Below are positions 1-6,751 of a DNA stretch of 11,245 nucleotides, piece by piece. This DNA comes from an uncultured Magnetococcales bacterium (GTDB taxonomy: Bacteria; Pseudomonadota; Magnetococcia; Magnetococcales; Magnetaquicoccaceae). Where the stretch lies: NCBI GenBank assembly GCA_903913345.1, contig CAIWLA010000564.1, positions 1-11,245 of the forward strand. Reading direction: 5' to 3'. Each line of letters opens with the position of its first letter. Within the stretch, counting starts at the first letter, position 1. Below the pieces are notes generated by a model. That model made no database searches. It was not told the DNA's origin and worked only from the letters and a program-made list of their open reading frames with translations. Position numbers and translations under genes: made by a program.

Positions 1-68
1 GGCATTGGTCAAGGGTGGGGGTTTTTCGGTAAAACAAAATACCATATATCATAGCATACTGTCTTTCA

Positions 69-99
69 TTGTATCAAATTATATCAACCAGACGATAAT
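69..99 (+). promoter_or_regulatory. weak sigma70-like promoter candidate before the kinase operon
   Basis: The first ~110 bases are distinctly AT-rich compared with the rest of the window, as expected of a promoter region. A TTGTAT at 69-74 could serve as -35 and a GATAAT at 94-99 as -10, but the spacer is 19 nt and the -35 matches the consensus poorly. It would transcribe the structured leader and the kinase/cyclase genes. This is pattern matching only; other placements in the same AT-rich stretch are equally possible. Confidence 0.22.
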
Positions 100-135
100 A
101 AGCACGGTTCAAACGGGGGCGGGGGCCTTTCAGCC

Positions 136-375
136 ATGGTATTGTCACGATGTGGGATACTTTTTTTCTGGACACTCTTTCTGTCCGTGTGCGGTGCAAA
201 TCGCACACAGGCGGTTGTTGTTCGCTCTCGGTGCCAGGAGACCCGTCACGGGCTGCGGGGTGCTCAGGTGGTCGGCCAGGAGTCCTGTGGTTCGGCATGG
301 CGGGCACTCCCTTCTATCAAAGTTCCCTTCCTGCACCATTCCATTGACCTCGAACTGATGGCCGCAACATTATGA
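136..375 (+). CDS. doubtful 79-codon ORF overlapping the kinase start
   Basis: An ATG at 136 opens a 79-codon frame whose TGA (373-375) overlaps the kinase ATG (372-374) in the classic ATGA arrangement that often marks translational coupling. Its first 26 residues look like a signal peptide, with a hydrophobic run GILFFWTLFLSV and a possible cleavage after TQA. The remainder is unrecognised and lacks clear secondary-structure character. There is only a G-rich stretch as ribosome site, and the frame runs through the hairpins and the B12-box-like motif of the leader. It may be a small exported peptide, the decayed end of an upstream periplasmic-protein gene, or simply chance. Confidence 0.25.
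   Translation: MVLSRCGILFFWTLFLSVCGANRTQAVVVRSRCQETRHGLRGAQVVGQESCGSAWRALPSIKVPFLHHSIDLELMAATL
139..167 (+). terminator. terminator- or attenuator-like hairpin with T-tract in the leader
   Basis: An RNA arm GTATTGTCAC (139-148) can pair with GTGGGATAC (152-160) across a 3-nt GAT loop, giving nine pairs including wobbles and one bulged G. It is followed directly by seven T residues (161-167). This is the form of an intrinsic terminator, though the stem is short and partly AU/GU. It lies about 200 nt before the kinase gene and downstream of the AT-rich region. It could therefore end an upstream transcript or attenuate the kinase operon. Confidence 0.35.
187..246 (+). promoter_or_regulatory. 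cobalamin-riboswitch-like motifs (possibly degenerate)
   Basis: Two segments resemble conserved parts of cobalamin riboswitches. The first is a perfect 7-bp hairpin, GTGTGCG (187-193) with CGCACAC (202-208), whose loop region reads GGTGCAAATC, like the conserved GGTGnAAnTCC segment. The second is GCCAGGAGACCCGTC (232-246), close to the B12-box consensus AGYCMGGAGACCKGCC. Against a functional element, no GGGAA stands directly before the first hairpin, the 3' half of the box deviates, and only about 24 nt separate the two segments. A degenerate or divergent element, or coincidence, are the alternatives. Nothing in the downstream genes concerns cobalamin. Confidence 0.3.
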
Positions 376-2285
376 ACCGCCTGGGTTTGAAGGCGAGATT
401 CATGCTGTTGCTCCTGGGACTGGTCCTTTTGTTGGGAGGCTCCATTGTCTGTTTTGTCTTGGAGAACCTCTACCAGGAACAGGCCACCCTTGTCGTTTGG
501 AAGATGGTTTTGATCATGGTGTCCGTCCTGGCCGTGGGTGTGGCGATCGGCCATTATTTTGTGAACATTATCGTGGCTCCGATCAAGAGTCTGGCCCGGA
601 TGGCCGAGTTTATCGGACAAGGCAATCTGGAACAGCGGGTCGTGGTCGTTGGCGATGATGAGATCAGCCACCTGGCGGTCGCGTTCAACACCATGAGCAG
701 GGCCTTGGGAGAGACCAGGCAGGAGTTGACCGATTCCCTGCATGCCCTGCGGCAGGAACGGGATTTTACCCAGGCCATTGTCAACGCCCTGCCCGGCGTT
801 TTTTATCTGATCAACCCGGAGGGGCGGTTCCAGTCATGGAATAAAAAATTTGAGGAGATGTCCGGTTGGACGGCGGCGGAGATGGCCTCGGCCTCCCCGA
901 CCGATTTTTTCCGTGGCGAAGAACGCGACGCCATCGCCGAACGGATACAGACGGTTTTCACCCAGGGGAGTGCCACGGTGGAGGCCAGCCTGGTGGCCAG
1001 GGATGGTCGGGCGATCCCCCTCTATTTTGTGGGTCAGCGTGTCGAACTGGATGGCAGGCCATACCTGATTGGCGTGGGATTGGATATTTCCGAACGCAAA
1101 CAGATGGAGAATGCCCTGCGTGCGGCCAAGCAGCAGGCCGAAGCGGCCTCCCAGGCCAAAAACGATTTCCTGGCGACCATGAGCCACGAAATTCGTACCC
1201 CGATGAACGTGGTGTTGGGGATGTCGGAGGTGTTGCTGGAGACCGATCTGGATCCCGAACAGTGCCGTCTGGTTCAGGTCATGCGCCGATCGGGTCAATC
1301 CCTGCTGGGGGTGATCAACGATGTGCTGGATTTTTCCCGCATTGATGCGGGACATTTCACCCTCTTTGATCTCCCCTTCTCGCCCCGCCATGTGGTGGAG
1401 GAGGCCGTTTTCCTGCTGCGGACAACGGCGGAAGGGAGGGGGCTGGCGGTCGAGGTGGAGATGTCACAGCAGATACCCGATGCCGTGCTGGGTGACGAGG
1501 GACGGGTTCGTCAGGTATTGATCAATCTCCTCGGCAACGCCGTCAAATTTACCCCGCAGGGGCATCTCTCGGTGCAATTGACCCTCCATCCCCAGGCAGC
1601 GGACCGGCTCCTCTTTGCAGTGACCGATACCGGCATCGGTATCGCTCCCGATGCGGTGGGGCGGGTCTTCGACCATTTTGTGCAGGTTGATTCGGGCCTT
1701 GACCGACGCTATGGGGGGACCGGTTTGGGGCTGGCCATCTCGCGCAAGTTGGTGGAACAGATGGGGGGGCAGATCGGGGTGGAGAGCCGGTTGGGACAGG
1801 GCAGTCGCTTCTTTTTCACCCTGCCTGTGCGTCGGGTGGAGATCCCGCTCTCTCTGGCCCCGGACGAAAAACCGATGGTGGCCGGTGCCACCCAAGGCCT
1901 GCGGATTCTGTTGGCGGAAGATTCCCCCGACAATCAATTGTTGGTGCAACTCTATCTCAAACGGACCCCCCATTATCTGGTGGTTGTCGATGATGGTCTG
2001 GAGGCGGTGGCACGGGTGCGGGAAGAGACGTTTGACTTGGTGCTGATGGATATCCAGATGCCCATCATGGATGGTTTTGCCGCCGCCCGCGCCATTCGCC
2101 AGTGGGAACAGGCGGAAAAACGCCCGCCTTTGATCATCATGACCTTGAGTGCCCATGCCTCTTCCGGTCGGAGGGAAGAGAGCCTGAACGCCGGGTGCAA
2201 TGGCTATCTGACCAAACCCATCCAGAAAAATGAGTTGCTGGAAGCGATCCAGCGTGTGGCGGAATCGCTGCAAAAGGAGAGATGA
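372..2285 (+). CDS. membrane-bound hybrid sensor histidine kinase (HAMP-PAS-HisKA-HATPase-REC)
   Basis: This 637-residue inner-membrane kinase should autophosphorylate on His and pass the phosphate to its own receiver, then probably to a separate Hpt protein, as it has no output domain. Two membrane helices (about 10-31 and 43-65) enclose a loop of only about a dozen residues, so sensing probably uses the membrane or the cytoplasmic PAS domain (about 132-242). HAMP spans about 65-118. The HisKA motif SHEIRTP has its phosphoacceptor at H272. The ATPase domain shows the N-box (N385, N389), DTGIGIA at 419-425 and GGTGLG at 448-453. The receiver has E516/D517, phosphoacceptor D560, T591 and K615, so all key residues are present. 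An in-frame stop at 345-347 restricts the start to ATG 372, which has only a weak ribosome site. The cyclase gene follows 3 nt downstream. The specific signal cannot be deduced. Confidence 0.95.
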   Translation: MNRLGLKARFMLLLLGLVLLLGGSIVCFVLENLYQEQATLVVWKMVLIMVSVLAVGVAIGHYFVNIIVAPIKSLARMAEFIGQGNLEQRVVVVGDDEISHLAVAFNTMSRALGETRQELTDSLHALRQERDFTQAIVNALPGVFYLINPEGRFQSWNKKFEEMSGWTAAEMASASPTDFFRGEERDAIAERIQTVFTQGSATVEASLVARDGRAIPLYFVGQRVELDGRPYLIGVGLDISERKQMENALRAAKQQAEAASQAKNDFLATMSHEIRTPMNVVLGMSEVLLETDLDPEQCRLVQVMRRSGQSLLGVINDVLDFSRIDAGHFTLFDLPFSPRHVVEEAVFLLRTTAEGRGLAVEVEMSQQIPDAVLGDEGRVRQVLINLLGNAVKFTPQGHLSVQLTLHPQAADRLLFAVTDTGIGIAPDAVGRVFDHFVQVDSGLDRRYGGTGLGLAISRKLVEQMGGQIGVESRLGQGSRFFFTLPVRRVEIPLSLAPDEKPMVAGATQGLRILLAEDSPDNQLLVQLYLKRTPHYLVVVDDGLEAVARVREETFDLVLMDIQMPIMDGFAAARAIRQWEQAEKRPPLIIMTLSAHASSGRREESLNAGCNGYLTKPIQKNELLEAIQRVAESLQKER

Positions 2286-2288
2286 CCG

Positions 2289-4001
2289 ATGAAAGGGATT
2301 TCTTTGTCCAAACCCAGGCTTTTTCTGCTGATTCTGGTCGTGCCCGGCATTCTCTGGACCGGGGTGATGGCCGCCGGATTGATGGGCCTGCTCTCCATGC
2401 GGTCCAACCAGGAGATTGCGCGCGGCGATCGGGAACAACTCAGTCTGGGGGTGCAGACGATCTATCTGATCGGCAATGTGCAATTCCATTTCAAATCGCA
2501 GGTTCAGGCGTGGAAAGGGCTGTTGTTGAGTGGGACGGATGCCAGCCAGCGGGCGGAGCAGAAGGATCGTTTTGAGACGAAAGAGCGGTTGGTGCAAAAT
2601 ATTTTGCAGCAATTGCCGGACTATTTCCGTCGGTTGGGGATGGATGAGTATGCCCTGGAACGTGTTCAAGAAATGCAGGAGCAGCACCGTCTCCTGGGGA
2701 GCCGTTACCGGGTCGTCTTGCAACGCTTTATTGACCAGTTGGAGGCGGGTGTGGTGGTGGGGGAGGCCATTCGCGCCGTTGAGCGGATGGTCGTCGGCCA
2801 GGATACCGCCACCAGCAACCGGGCGGACCAGCTCGCGGAAGCGGTGACCAACCATATAGAAAGTCTGGTTAAATTGGATGGGCAACGGGATGACGAGTGG
2901 TTTGCCCAGGAGACGGCCAAGGTGGGTTGGACGCTGGCCTTTCTGGGCCTGGTCGTGCTGCCCCTGGTCTTTTTTGTGGTGCGCAATCATGTGATCCAGC
3001 CCATCGCCCGGATGACCGAGGCGATTGAGCAGGTGGCAAACGGCCATCTCAAGGAGCGGGTGGCCGAGCAGAGCATGGATGAACTCAGTCGCATGGGGAT
3101 TGCTTTCAATCGGATGACGGTTGAGTTGGACCGGATCTACACCGGTCTCCAGAGTGAGCGGGACAAGTTGACCACCATTATTGTGGCGGCCCAGGAGGGG
3201 ATTGTGGTGACCGACCGCCAGGGGGATGTGGTGTTGATCAACCCCGCAGCGGAGCGGTTGCTGCAAAAATCCTCTGAGCAGATCATACGGGAGGGTTTTT
3301 TCCAACTCCTGGATGACCCGGAATATTTGCAGGCCTATCTGGAACAGTCCGGCGTGGATATTCCCACCACGGTGGTCTATCAAAACCGGGTATTGGACGT
3401 GTGTGCCAACACCATCCATACCCCGGAAGGGGTTTTGATCGGTTCGGCGGCCCTGTTTCGGGATATTACCGAGGAAAAACGGTTGGAGAAGCAGTTGGTC
3501 ATTCTCTCCAACACCGATGCCATGACCGGGTTGCACAATCGCCGTCGTCTGGATGAGATACTCAAGGATGAGTTCAATCGGGCCAGACGGTACCAACAGA
3601 GTCTCTCTTTGCTGATGTTGGATGTGGACCATTTCAAGCGGTTCAATGATGAGCATGGCCACGATCAGGGGGATCGGGTATTGCAGGCCGTGGCCCAGGT
3701 GATGCGGAACTCCTGTCGGGACGTGGATTTTCCCTGTCGTTATGGGGGGGAGGAATTTTGTCTCATTCTGCCCAACACCGCTTTGTCGGGGGCCAAGCGG
3801 ATGGCGGAGCGGATGCGGTCCAGTGTGGAGCAGATGCGGGTGGATGGTTTGCAGGTGACCATCAGTGTGGGTGTGGCCGTCTATCCTCCGGTGGGACACA
3901 GTCCGGAGACGGTGCAAAAGGCGGCGGATGAGGCGTTATATGAAGCCAAACGGGCCGGACGCAACCGCTACTGTGTAGCCCAGCCGGACGCACCGGCATA
4001 A
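2289..4001 (+). CDS. membrane diguanylate cyclase with HAMP, PAS and GGDEF domains
   Basis: This 570-residue protein is predicted to make c-di-GMP from two GTP. The first membrane helix is at about 10-36. A largely helical periplasmic sensor (about 37-210), reminiscent of four-helix-bundle input domains, precedes a second helix at about 212-234. HAMP (about 233-287) and PAS (about 293-398) lead to the GGDEF domain (about 403-565). The active-site signature is GGEEF at 486-490, an accepted active variant. LDVDHFKRFND supplies the metal and GTP ligands. RDVD at 477-480, five residues before GGEEF, is a textbook inhibitory I-site, so product feedback is expected. AAGGAGAG just before the ATG, within the end of the kinase gene, is a good ribosome site. 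The 3-nt gap implies co-expression with the kinase, perhaps one pathway with two membrane sensors. Confidence 0.95.
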   Translation: MKGISLSKPRLFLLILVVPGILWTGVMAAGLMGLLSMRSNQEIARGDREQLSLGVQTIYLIGNVQFHFKSQVQAWKGLLLSGTDASQRAEQKDRFETKERLVQNILQQLPDYFRRLGMDEYALERVQEMQEQHRLLGSRYRVVLQRFIDQLEAGVVVGEAIRAVERMVVGQDTATSNRADQLAEAVTNHIESLVKLDGQRDDEWFAQETAKVGWTLAFLGLVVLPLVFFVVRNHVIQPIARMTEAIEQVANGHLKERVAEQSMDELSRMGIAFNRMTVELDRIYTGLQSERDKLTTIIVAAQEGIVVTDRQGDVVLINPAAERLLQKSSEQIIREGFFQLLDDPEYLQAYLEQSGVDIPTTVVYQNRVLDVCANTIHTPEGVLIGSAALFRDITEEKRLEKQLVILSNTDAMTGLHNRRRLDEILKDEFNRARRYQQSLSLLMLDVDHFKRFNDEHGHDQGDRVLQAVAQVMRNSCRDVDFPCRYGGEEFCLILPNTALSGAKRMAERMRSSVEQMRVDGLQVTISVGVAVYPPVGHSPETVQKAADEALYEAKRAGRNRYCVAQPDAPA

Positions 4002-4009
4002 TCTATTGC

Positions 4010-4082
4010 GGGTCCAGGGGGATCATCCCCCTGGTGGGGTCCAGGGGCAAAGCCCCTGGTGGGGTCAGGGGCGAAGCCCCTG
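4010..4082. repeat. three tandem palindromic repeats (GGGTCCAGGGG...CCCCTGG type)
   Basis: Three related palindromes stand head to tail with 25-27 nt periodicity. Unit 1 (4014-4034) is a perfect 10-bp inverted repeat around one central base. Unit 2 (4041-4059) is CCAGGGGC-AAA-GCCCCTGG. Unit 3 (4066-4082) is CAGGGGC-GAA-GCCCCTG. Each is introduced by GGGTCC or GGGTCA. They fill the gap between the converging cyclase and FmdB-type genes. From memory, such units are dispersed between genes in some proteobacterial genomes, including magnetotactic ones. They resemble REP-type elements, with the last unit serving as a terminator. Confidence 0.85.
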
Positions 4083-4088
4083 TTTTTT
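4066..4088 (+). terminator. intrinsic terminator of the kinase/cyclase operon
   Basis: A 7-bp GC-rich stem CAGGGGC/GCCCCTG with a GAA loop is followed immediately by six T residues (4083-4088), 65 nt after the cyclase stop codon. This is a standard rho-independent terminator for the + strand. Read on the - strand the hairpin has no T-tract after it, so it is less likely to end the converging ribosomal operon by itself. Confidence 0.85.
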
Positions 4089-4103
4089 ATTCCTGTTTGC
4101 TTC

Positions 4104-4334
4104 CTATCCCATCCCGCACATGCCGCCCGCGCAACCGCCGGTGGCGCAAGCGGGGGGAGGAGGGGCACTCTGCCGGGAGCCGCTGGAGCGAATCTGGATC
4201 CCGCCGGTGGAGAGTATTTTACGCACCTTGTGTTCCCCGCACTCCGGGCAGACCCGAACCGGCGGTGCGGCCATGGGGTGATTCACCTCGAAACGGGTGG
4301 CACAGGCATCGCACTTGTAGTCATACAGTGGCAT
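4104..4334 (-). CDS. FmdB-family zinc-ribbon protein
   Basis: This 76-residue protein begins MPLYDYKCDACATRFEV, the hallmark N-terminus of the FmdB/CxxC_CxxC_SSSS putative regulatory family. A CxxC at C8/C11 and a second CPEC about residues 34-37 form a zinc ribbon. The tail beyond residue 45 is low-complexity, with PPPPACATGGCAGGMCGMG giving three more cysteines among Gly and Met. Similar Gly/Cys tails occur in this family, but their role is unknown. The ribosome site CCAGGAGACCACC directly precedes the ATG. The gene starts 29 nt after rplI and is probably the last gene of the ribosomal operon. The family is named after a regulator of formamidase/acetamidase, but the biochemical role of these tiny homologues is not established. 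Confidence 0.85.
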   Translation of the reverse strand: MPLYDYKCDACATRFEVNHPMAAPPVRVCPECGEHKVRKILSTGGIQIRSSGSRQSAPPPPACATGGCAGGMCGMG

Positions 4335-4363
4335 GGTGGTCTCCTGGTGAATATCTGGAACCG

Positions 4364-4816
4364 TTAGCGATTGGTTCGACGGGTGATGGATATCGTGATA
4401 TCCGGCACAATATCGGGGTGCAGGCGAATGCGCACCAGATGATCGCCCAGGGTGCGGATGGGTCTGGGCACATCGATCGTGCTGCGGGCGATATCGATCC
4501 CTTTTTCTTGAAAGAAGCTGGCAATGTCGCCATTGGTGACCGAGCCGAACAGCTTGTCCGAGGAGCCGGCTGGCCGATCCAGTATCACGGTGACTTCCCG
4601 GATGCGGGCGGCCAACTCTTCGGCCATTTTCTTGACCGCTTCCTGTCGGGACTCGAAGGCCAGACGTTCTGTTTCAAAGCGTACCCGGTTGTTCGGGGTG
4701 GCTGGCAGGGCCTTGCCCTGGGGGATCAAGAAGTTGCGTCCGTAGCCGTTGCGCACTTTGACAATGGCACCCAGATCGCCCAGCTTGCCAATTTTTTCCA
4801 ATAAAATCAGTTCCAT
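4364..4816 (-). CDS. rplI: 50S ribosomal protein L9
   Basis: This 150-residue protein is full length for bacterial L9 and spans both domains. The N-terminal rRNA-binding part has the highly conserved LLEKIGKLGDLG and VRNGYGRNFLIPQGKA. A long connecting helix (about 45-75) leads to a C-terminal domain containing DKLFGSVTNGDIA. L9 binds 23S rRNA near the L1 stalk and contributes to reading-frame maintenance. The start ATG at 4816 has a GGGAG ribosome site about 10 nt upstream. Only 6 nt separate it from the stop of the DUF2232 gene, and the FmdB-type gene follows, consistent with one polycistronic message from rpsF. Nothing is missing or unusual. Confidence 0.97.
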   Translation of the reverse strand: MELILLEKIGKLGDLGAIVKVRNGYGRNFLIPQGKALPATPNNRVRFETERLAFESRQEAVKKMAEELAARIREVTVILDRPAGSSDKLFGSVTNGDIASFFQEKGIDIARSTIDVPRPIRTLGDHLVRIRLHPDIVPDITISITRRTNR

Positions 4817-4822
4817 GGTAAG

Positions 4823-5779
4823 TCATCTCCCAGAAGGGGTCTGCCCTTCTTTGTTGTAAAAAAAGCGAAGACGGAAATCAATCCAGGTATCAAACAGCCC
4901 GATCAGGAGTACGATCAGGACCATTCCCGTCCAGAAAAACAGGGCAGTGAGGACCACGCCTCGCACCAATCCCCGCACAGCATACCACTGAAAGGCCCGC
5001 TGGATAATGGCCAATCCCTGAAAAAAGTAGGGAATGGCCAGAAAGATACCCCAGTTGATGCCCAGATAGCGCAGGGCACCGTGGGCGAACATGGCCAACA
5101 GCCCCATGGCAATCACCGCCCAGACCAGCGCGAAGGGCAGACGCATTTCGGTTAAATTTTCTTCGGCGAGCGGCGGTCCTCCCCAGCGGTGGAGGAGGCT
5201 GCGGGCCGCCAGCAGATTGCCTGTTTGAATCAAAAACCAACCGGTCAACACCATGGCCGGCAGCAACAGGCTGACCAGGGCGATGAGTTGATCCAGACTG
5301 TGGCGAAACTCGGCCAGGGCAACGGCTCCCACGCCCTGGGTGGTGAGGGCGGTCAGCACCTCTTCTTTCAACAGGTTCATCTCGTGGGCGAGTTGAACGG
5401 GCAGATCCACTCCGCCCAGCGTGGCCCACCCCAGGATGCCGAGCAACACGAGATTGCCGATCAAAAAGGCGACCAGGGCGCACTGGCTGGTTCGCCACCC
5501 GGCGCGCAACAACCACGCTGCCAGGAGGGGAAAGCTGACAAAGAGCAAAAAGACCATCAGCGGAAAGGCCACTCCGCCACCGACCATCCAGGCCGCGACC
5601 AACGGGAGAGCCACCGCCTGCCATCCGGCCTGAGGGCCGGAGCGCAAGGCCAGCAGCAATATCGGCAAGGGCATGATCCCCTGGATGGGGGTCAGGAGCG
5701 GAAGCCACAAGGGCAACAGCAGCAGCCCGGTGGACAACAGCCCGGCCAGGGCCGCGTGGGTCGTTATTTTATTCAGCAT
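4823..5779 (-). CDS. DUF2232 (YybS-like) multi-pass membrane protein
   Basis: This predicted polytopic inner-membrane protein is 318 residues from the chosen start. It has about seven or eight hydrophobic segments, beginning with LAGLLSTGLLLLPLWL and ending with FFWTGMVLIVLLIGL before a basic tail. Its position between rpsR and rplI is the standard location of the DUF2232/YybS family in many bacteria, and this supports the call more than any single motif. The molecular function is unknown. I chose ATG 5779 because the membrane domain starts right after it. The same frame stays open to a GTG at 5929, but those 50 extra residues are Pro/Gly/Arg-rich with no family resemblance. Neither start has a convincing ribosome site, so the longer form (5929) remains possible. 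Confidence 0.78.
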   Translation of the reverse strand: MLNKITTHAALAGLLSTGLLLLPLWLPLLTPIQGIMPLPILLLALRSGPQAGWQAVALPLVAAWMVGGGVAFPLMVFLLFVSFPLLAAWLLRAGWRTSQCALVAFLIGNLVLLGILGWATLGGVDLPVQLAHEMNLLKEEVLTALTTQGVGAVALAEFRHSLDQLIALVSLLLPAMVLTGWFLIQTGNLLAARSLLHRWGGPPLAEENLTEMRLPFALVWAVIAMGLLAMFAHGALRYLGINWGIFLAIPYFFQGLAIIQRAFQWYAVRGLVRGVVLTALFFWTGMVLIVLLIGLFDTWIDFRLRFFYNKEGQTPSGR

Positions 5780-5821
5780 GACTTTACCAGAGCGGCCTGG
5801 ATCATCCTTTTCGACTGTTTT

Positions 5822-5849
5822 CGGGGGGGACGGCGCATCGGCCCCCCCG
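5822..5849. other. 8-bp G-tract inverted repeat in the rpsR-DUF2232 gap
   Basis: CGGGGGGG (5822-5829) and CCCCCCCG (5842-5849) are perfect complements separated by 12 nt. The hairpin lies in the 177-nt interval between rpsR and the likely start of the DUF2232 gene, unusually long for this otherwise tight operon. No T-tract follows on either strand, so it is not a normal terminator. It might adjust downstream expression or processing, or it may be part of an N-terminal extension of the downstream gene. Confidence 0.4.
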
Positions 5850-5956
5850 GACCAACGGTTTCCGATGGTGACGGCAAGCCGGAAACGCGCCGGACCCGGA
5901 TCGGGGGTGAACGGTGACGGCGTCAACACGCCAGCCGCCGGTCACCGCCCCGATCG

Positions 5957-6271
5957 CTACGTGACCAGATGGGGCAACAGGGCAATATTGCGCGACCGCT
6001 TGATGGCCTTGCTCAAATGCCGCTGGTGGGGCGCGCAGACGCCTGTGATGCGACTGGGCACCATTTTTCCCCGCTCCGTAATAAAACGCAAGAGCAATTT
6101 CGGGTCTTTATAGTCGATGGCGACCGTCTTGTCGGCGCAAAACAGACAAACCTTCCGACGGCGCAGGAAGGGGCGACGGAAACCGGCGGTTGGCCGGGCA
6201 CCGGCCTCGCCACCCGGTTCAGAAGGGCGAGATCCTGCGCTGGACGGCTCGGCAGAAGCATAATCAGACAT
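5957..6271 (-). CDS. rpsR: 30S ribosomal protein S18 (zinc-type, with N-terminal extension)
   Basis: The C-terminal ~70 residues are classic S18: [41 protein letters not shown] and [15 protein letters not shown]18 pairs with S6 on the 30S platform. CLFC plus CAPH supply three Cys and a His, so this resembles the zinc-binding ('C+') form. The first ~30 residues are a Ser/Pro/Gly/Ala-rich extension, making the protein 104 residues against about 75 in E. coli. ATG 6271 is preferred because GGAGAGG (complement of 6284-6290) lies about 12 nt upstream. A GTG at 6292 would put that ribosome site inside the gene. A 78-nt gap separates it from the priB-like gene. Confidence 0.95.
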   Translation of the reverse strand: MSDYASAEPSSAGSRPSEPGGEAGARPTAGFRRPFLRRRKVCLFCADKTVAIDYKDPKLLLRFITERGKMVPSRITGVCAPHQRHLSKAIKRSRNIALLPHLVT

Positions 6272-6349
6272 AGAATGTAAAATCCTCTCCACAATGGGTG
6301 CAAAATGGGGTTAAATACCAAAGGGGTGTACCATTCCAAGGGGCTTGAC

Positions 6350-6751
6350 TCACCCGGACGGCGCAACGGAACCATGATCTGGTTCCATGGGCCTGATCTG
6401 GTGAGCCAGCAACTCGGTTTGTCCCCAGCGAACCTTGCCGTCTCGGATCCAACGTTTTTGATTCAAGCGGCCTTCCACATGCAGCGTTGTTCCCGGAGCC
6501 AGGGGACGACACCGCTCGGCCAACGGCCCCAGAGCCAATACCGGCAGGTGCAACTCGATGCGCTGCAGAGGATCCCCATCGGATCCTCCAGAGGCATGGT
6601 CGAGGTGCAGATGGGCCACCAGCCGTCCCGCCGGGGTGCAGCGGAACTCTGGTTCCGTGGCCAGGGTGCCTTCCAGGACCGTGTGATTGATCCCGGTCGG
6701 CGACGCGATGGCCGGTTTGATCTCCGACTGGCTTCCGACCTTCTCAGTCAC
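6350..6751 (-). CDS. priB: PriB-like primosomal replication protein N (OB fold)
   Basis: This 133-residue protein has an OB-fold pattern matching PriB/SSB relatives. It shows NHTVLEGTLATEPEF, TPAGRLVAHLHLDH, a variable loop, ELHLPVLALG, LAPGTTLHVEGRL and a final LLAHQI strand. Known PriB binds single-stranded DNA and bridges PriA and DnaT in restart of stalled replication. It lies between rpsF and rpsR, exactly as in E. coli, which strengthens the call. The start is a GTG (6751-6749) sharing one base with the rpsF stop TAG, with GAGGA inside the end of rpsF as ribosome site, so translation is probably coupled. Residues before about 20 and after about 120 are unconserved extensions. A divergent SSB paralogue is the alternative. 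Confidence 0.78.
   Translation of the reverse strand: MTEKVGSQSEIKPAIASPTGINHTVLEGTLATEPEFRCTPAGRLVAHLHLDHASGGSDGDPLQRIELHLPVLALGPLAERCRPLAPGTTLHVEGRLNQKRWIRDGKVRWGQTELLAHQIRPMEPDHGSVAPSG

Noticed and set aside
1464..3917. A very long open frame (817 codons) on the - strand, antisense to the kinase and cyclase
   Set aside because: Its translation is His/Pro/Gln/Arg-rich without any domain, and it spans two well-supported sense genes. It is the usual antisense shadow in G+C-rich coding DNA.
4034..4804. 256-codon + strand frame across the FmdB-type gene and rplI
   Set aside because: It is antisense to two clear genes and has a repeat-derived N-terminus with no recognisable protein features.
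5189..5917. 242-codon + strand frame antisense to the DUF2232 gene
   Set aside because: Gln/Gly-rich shadow translation; the - strand product is a convincing multi-pass membrane protein in its expected operon position.
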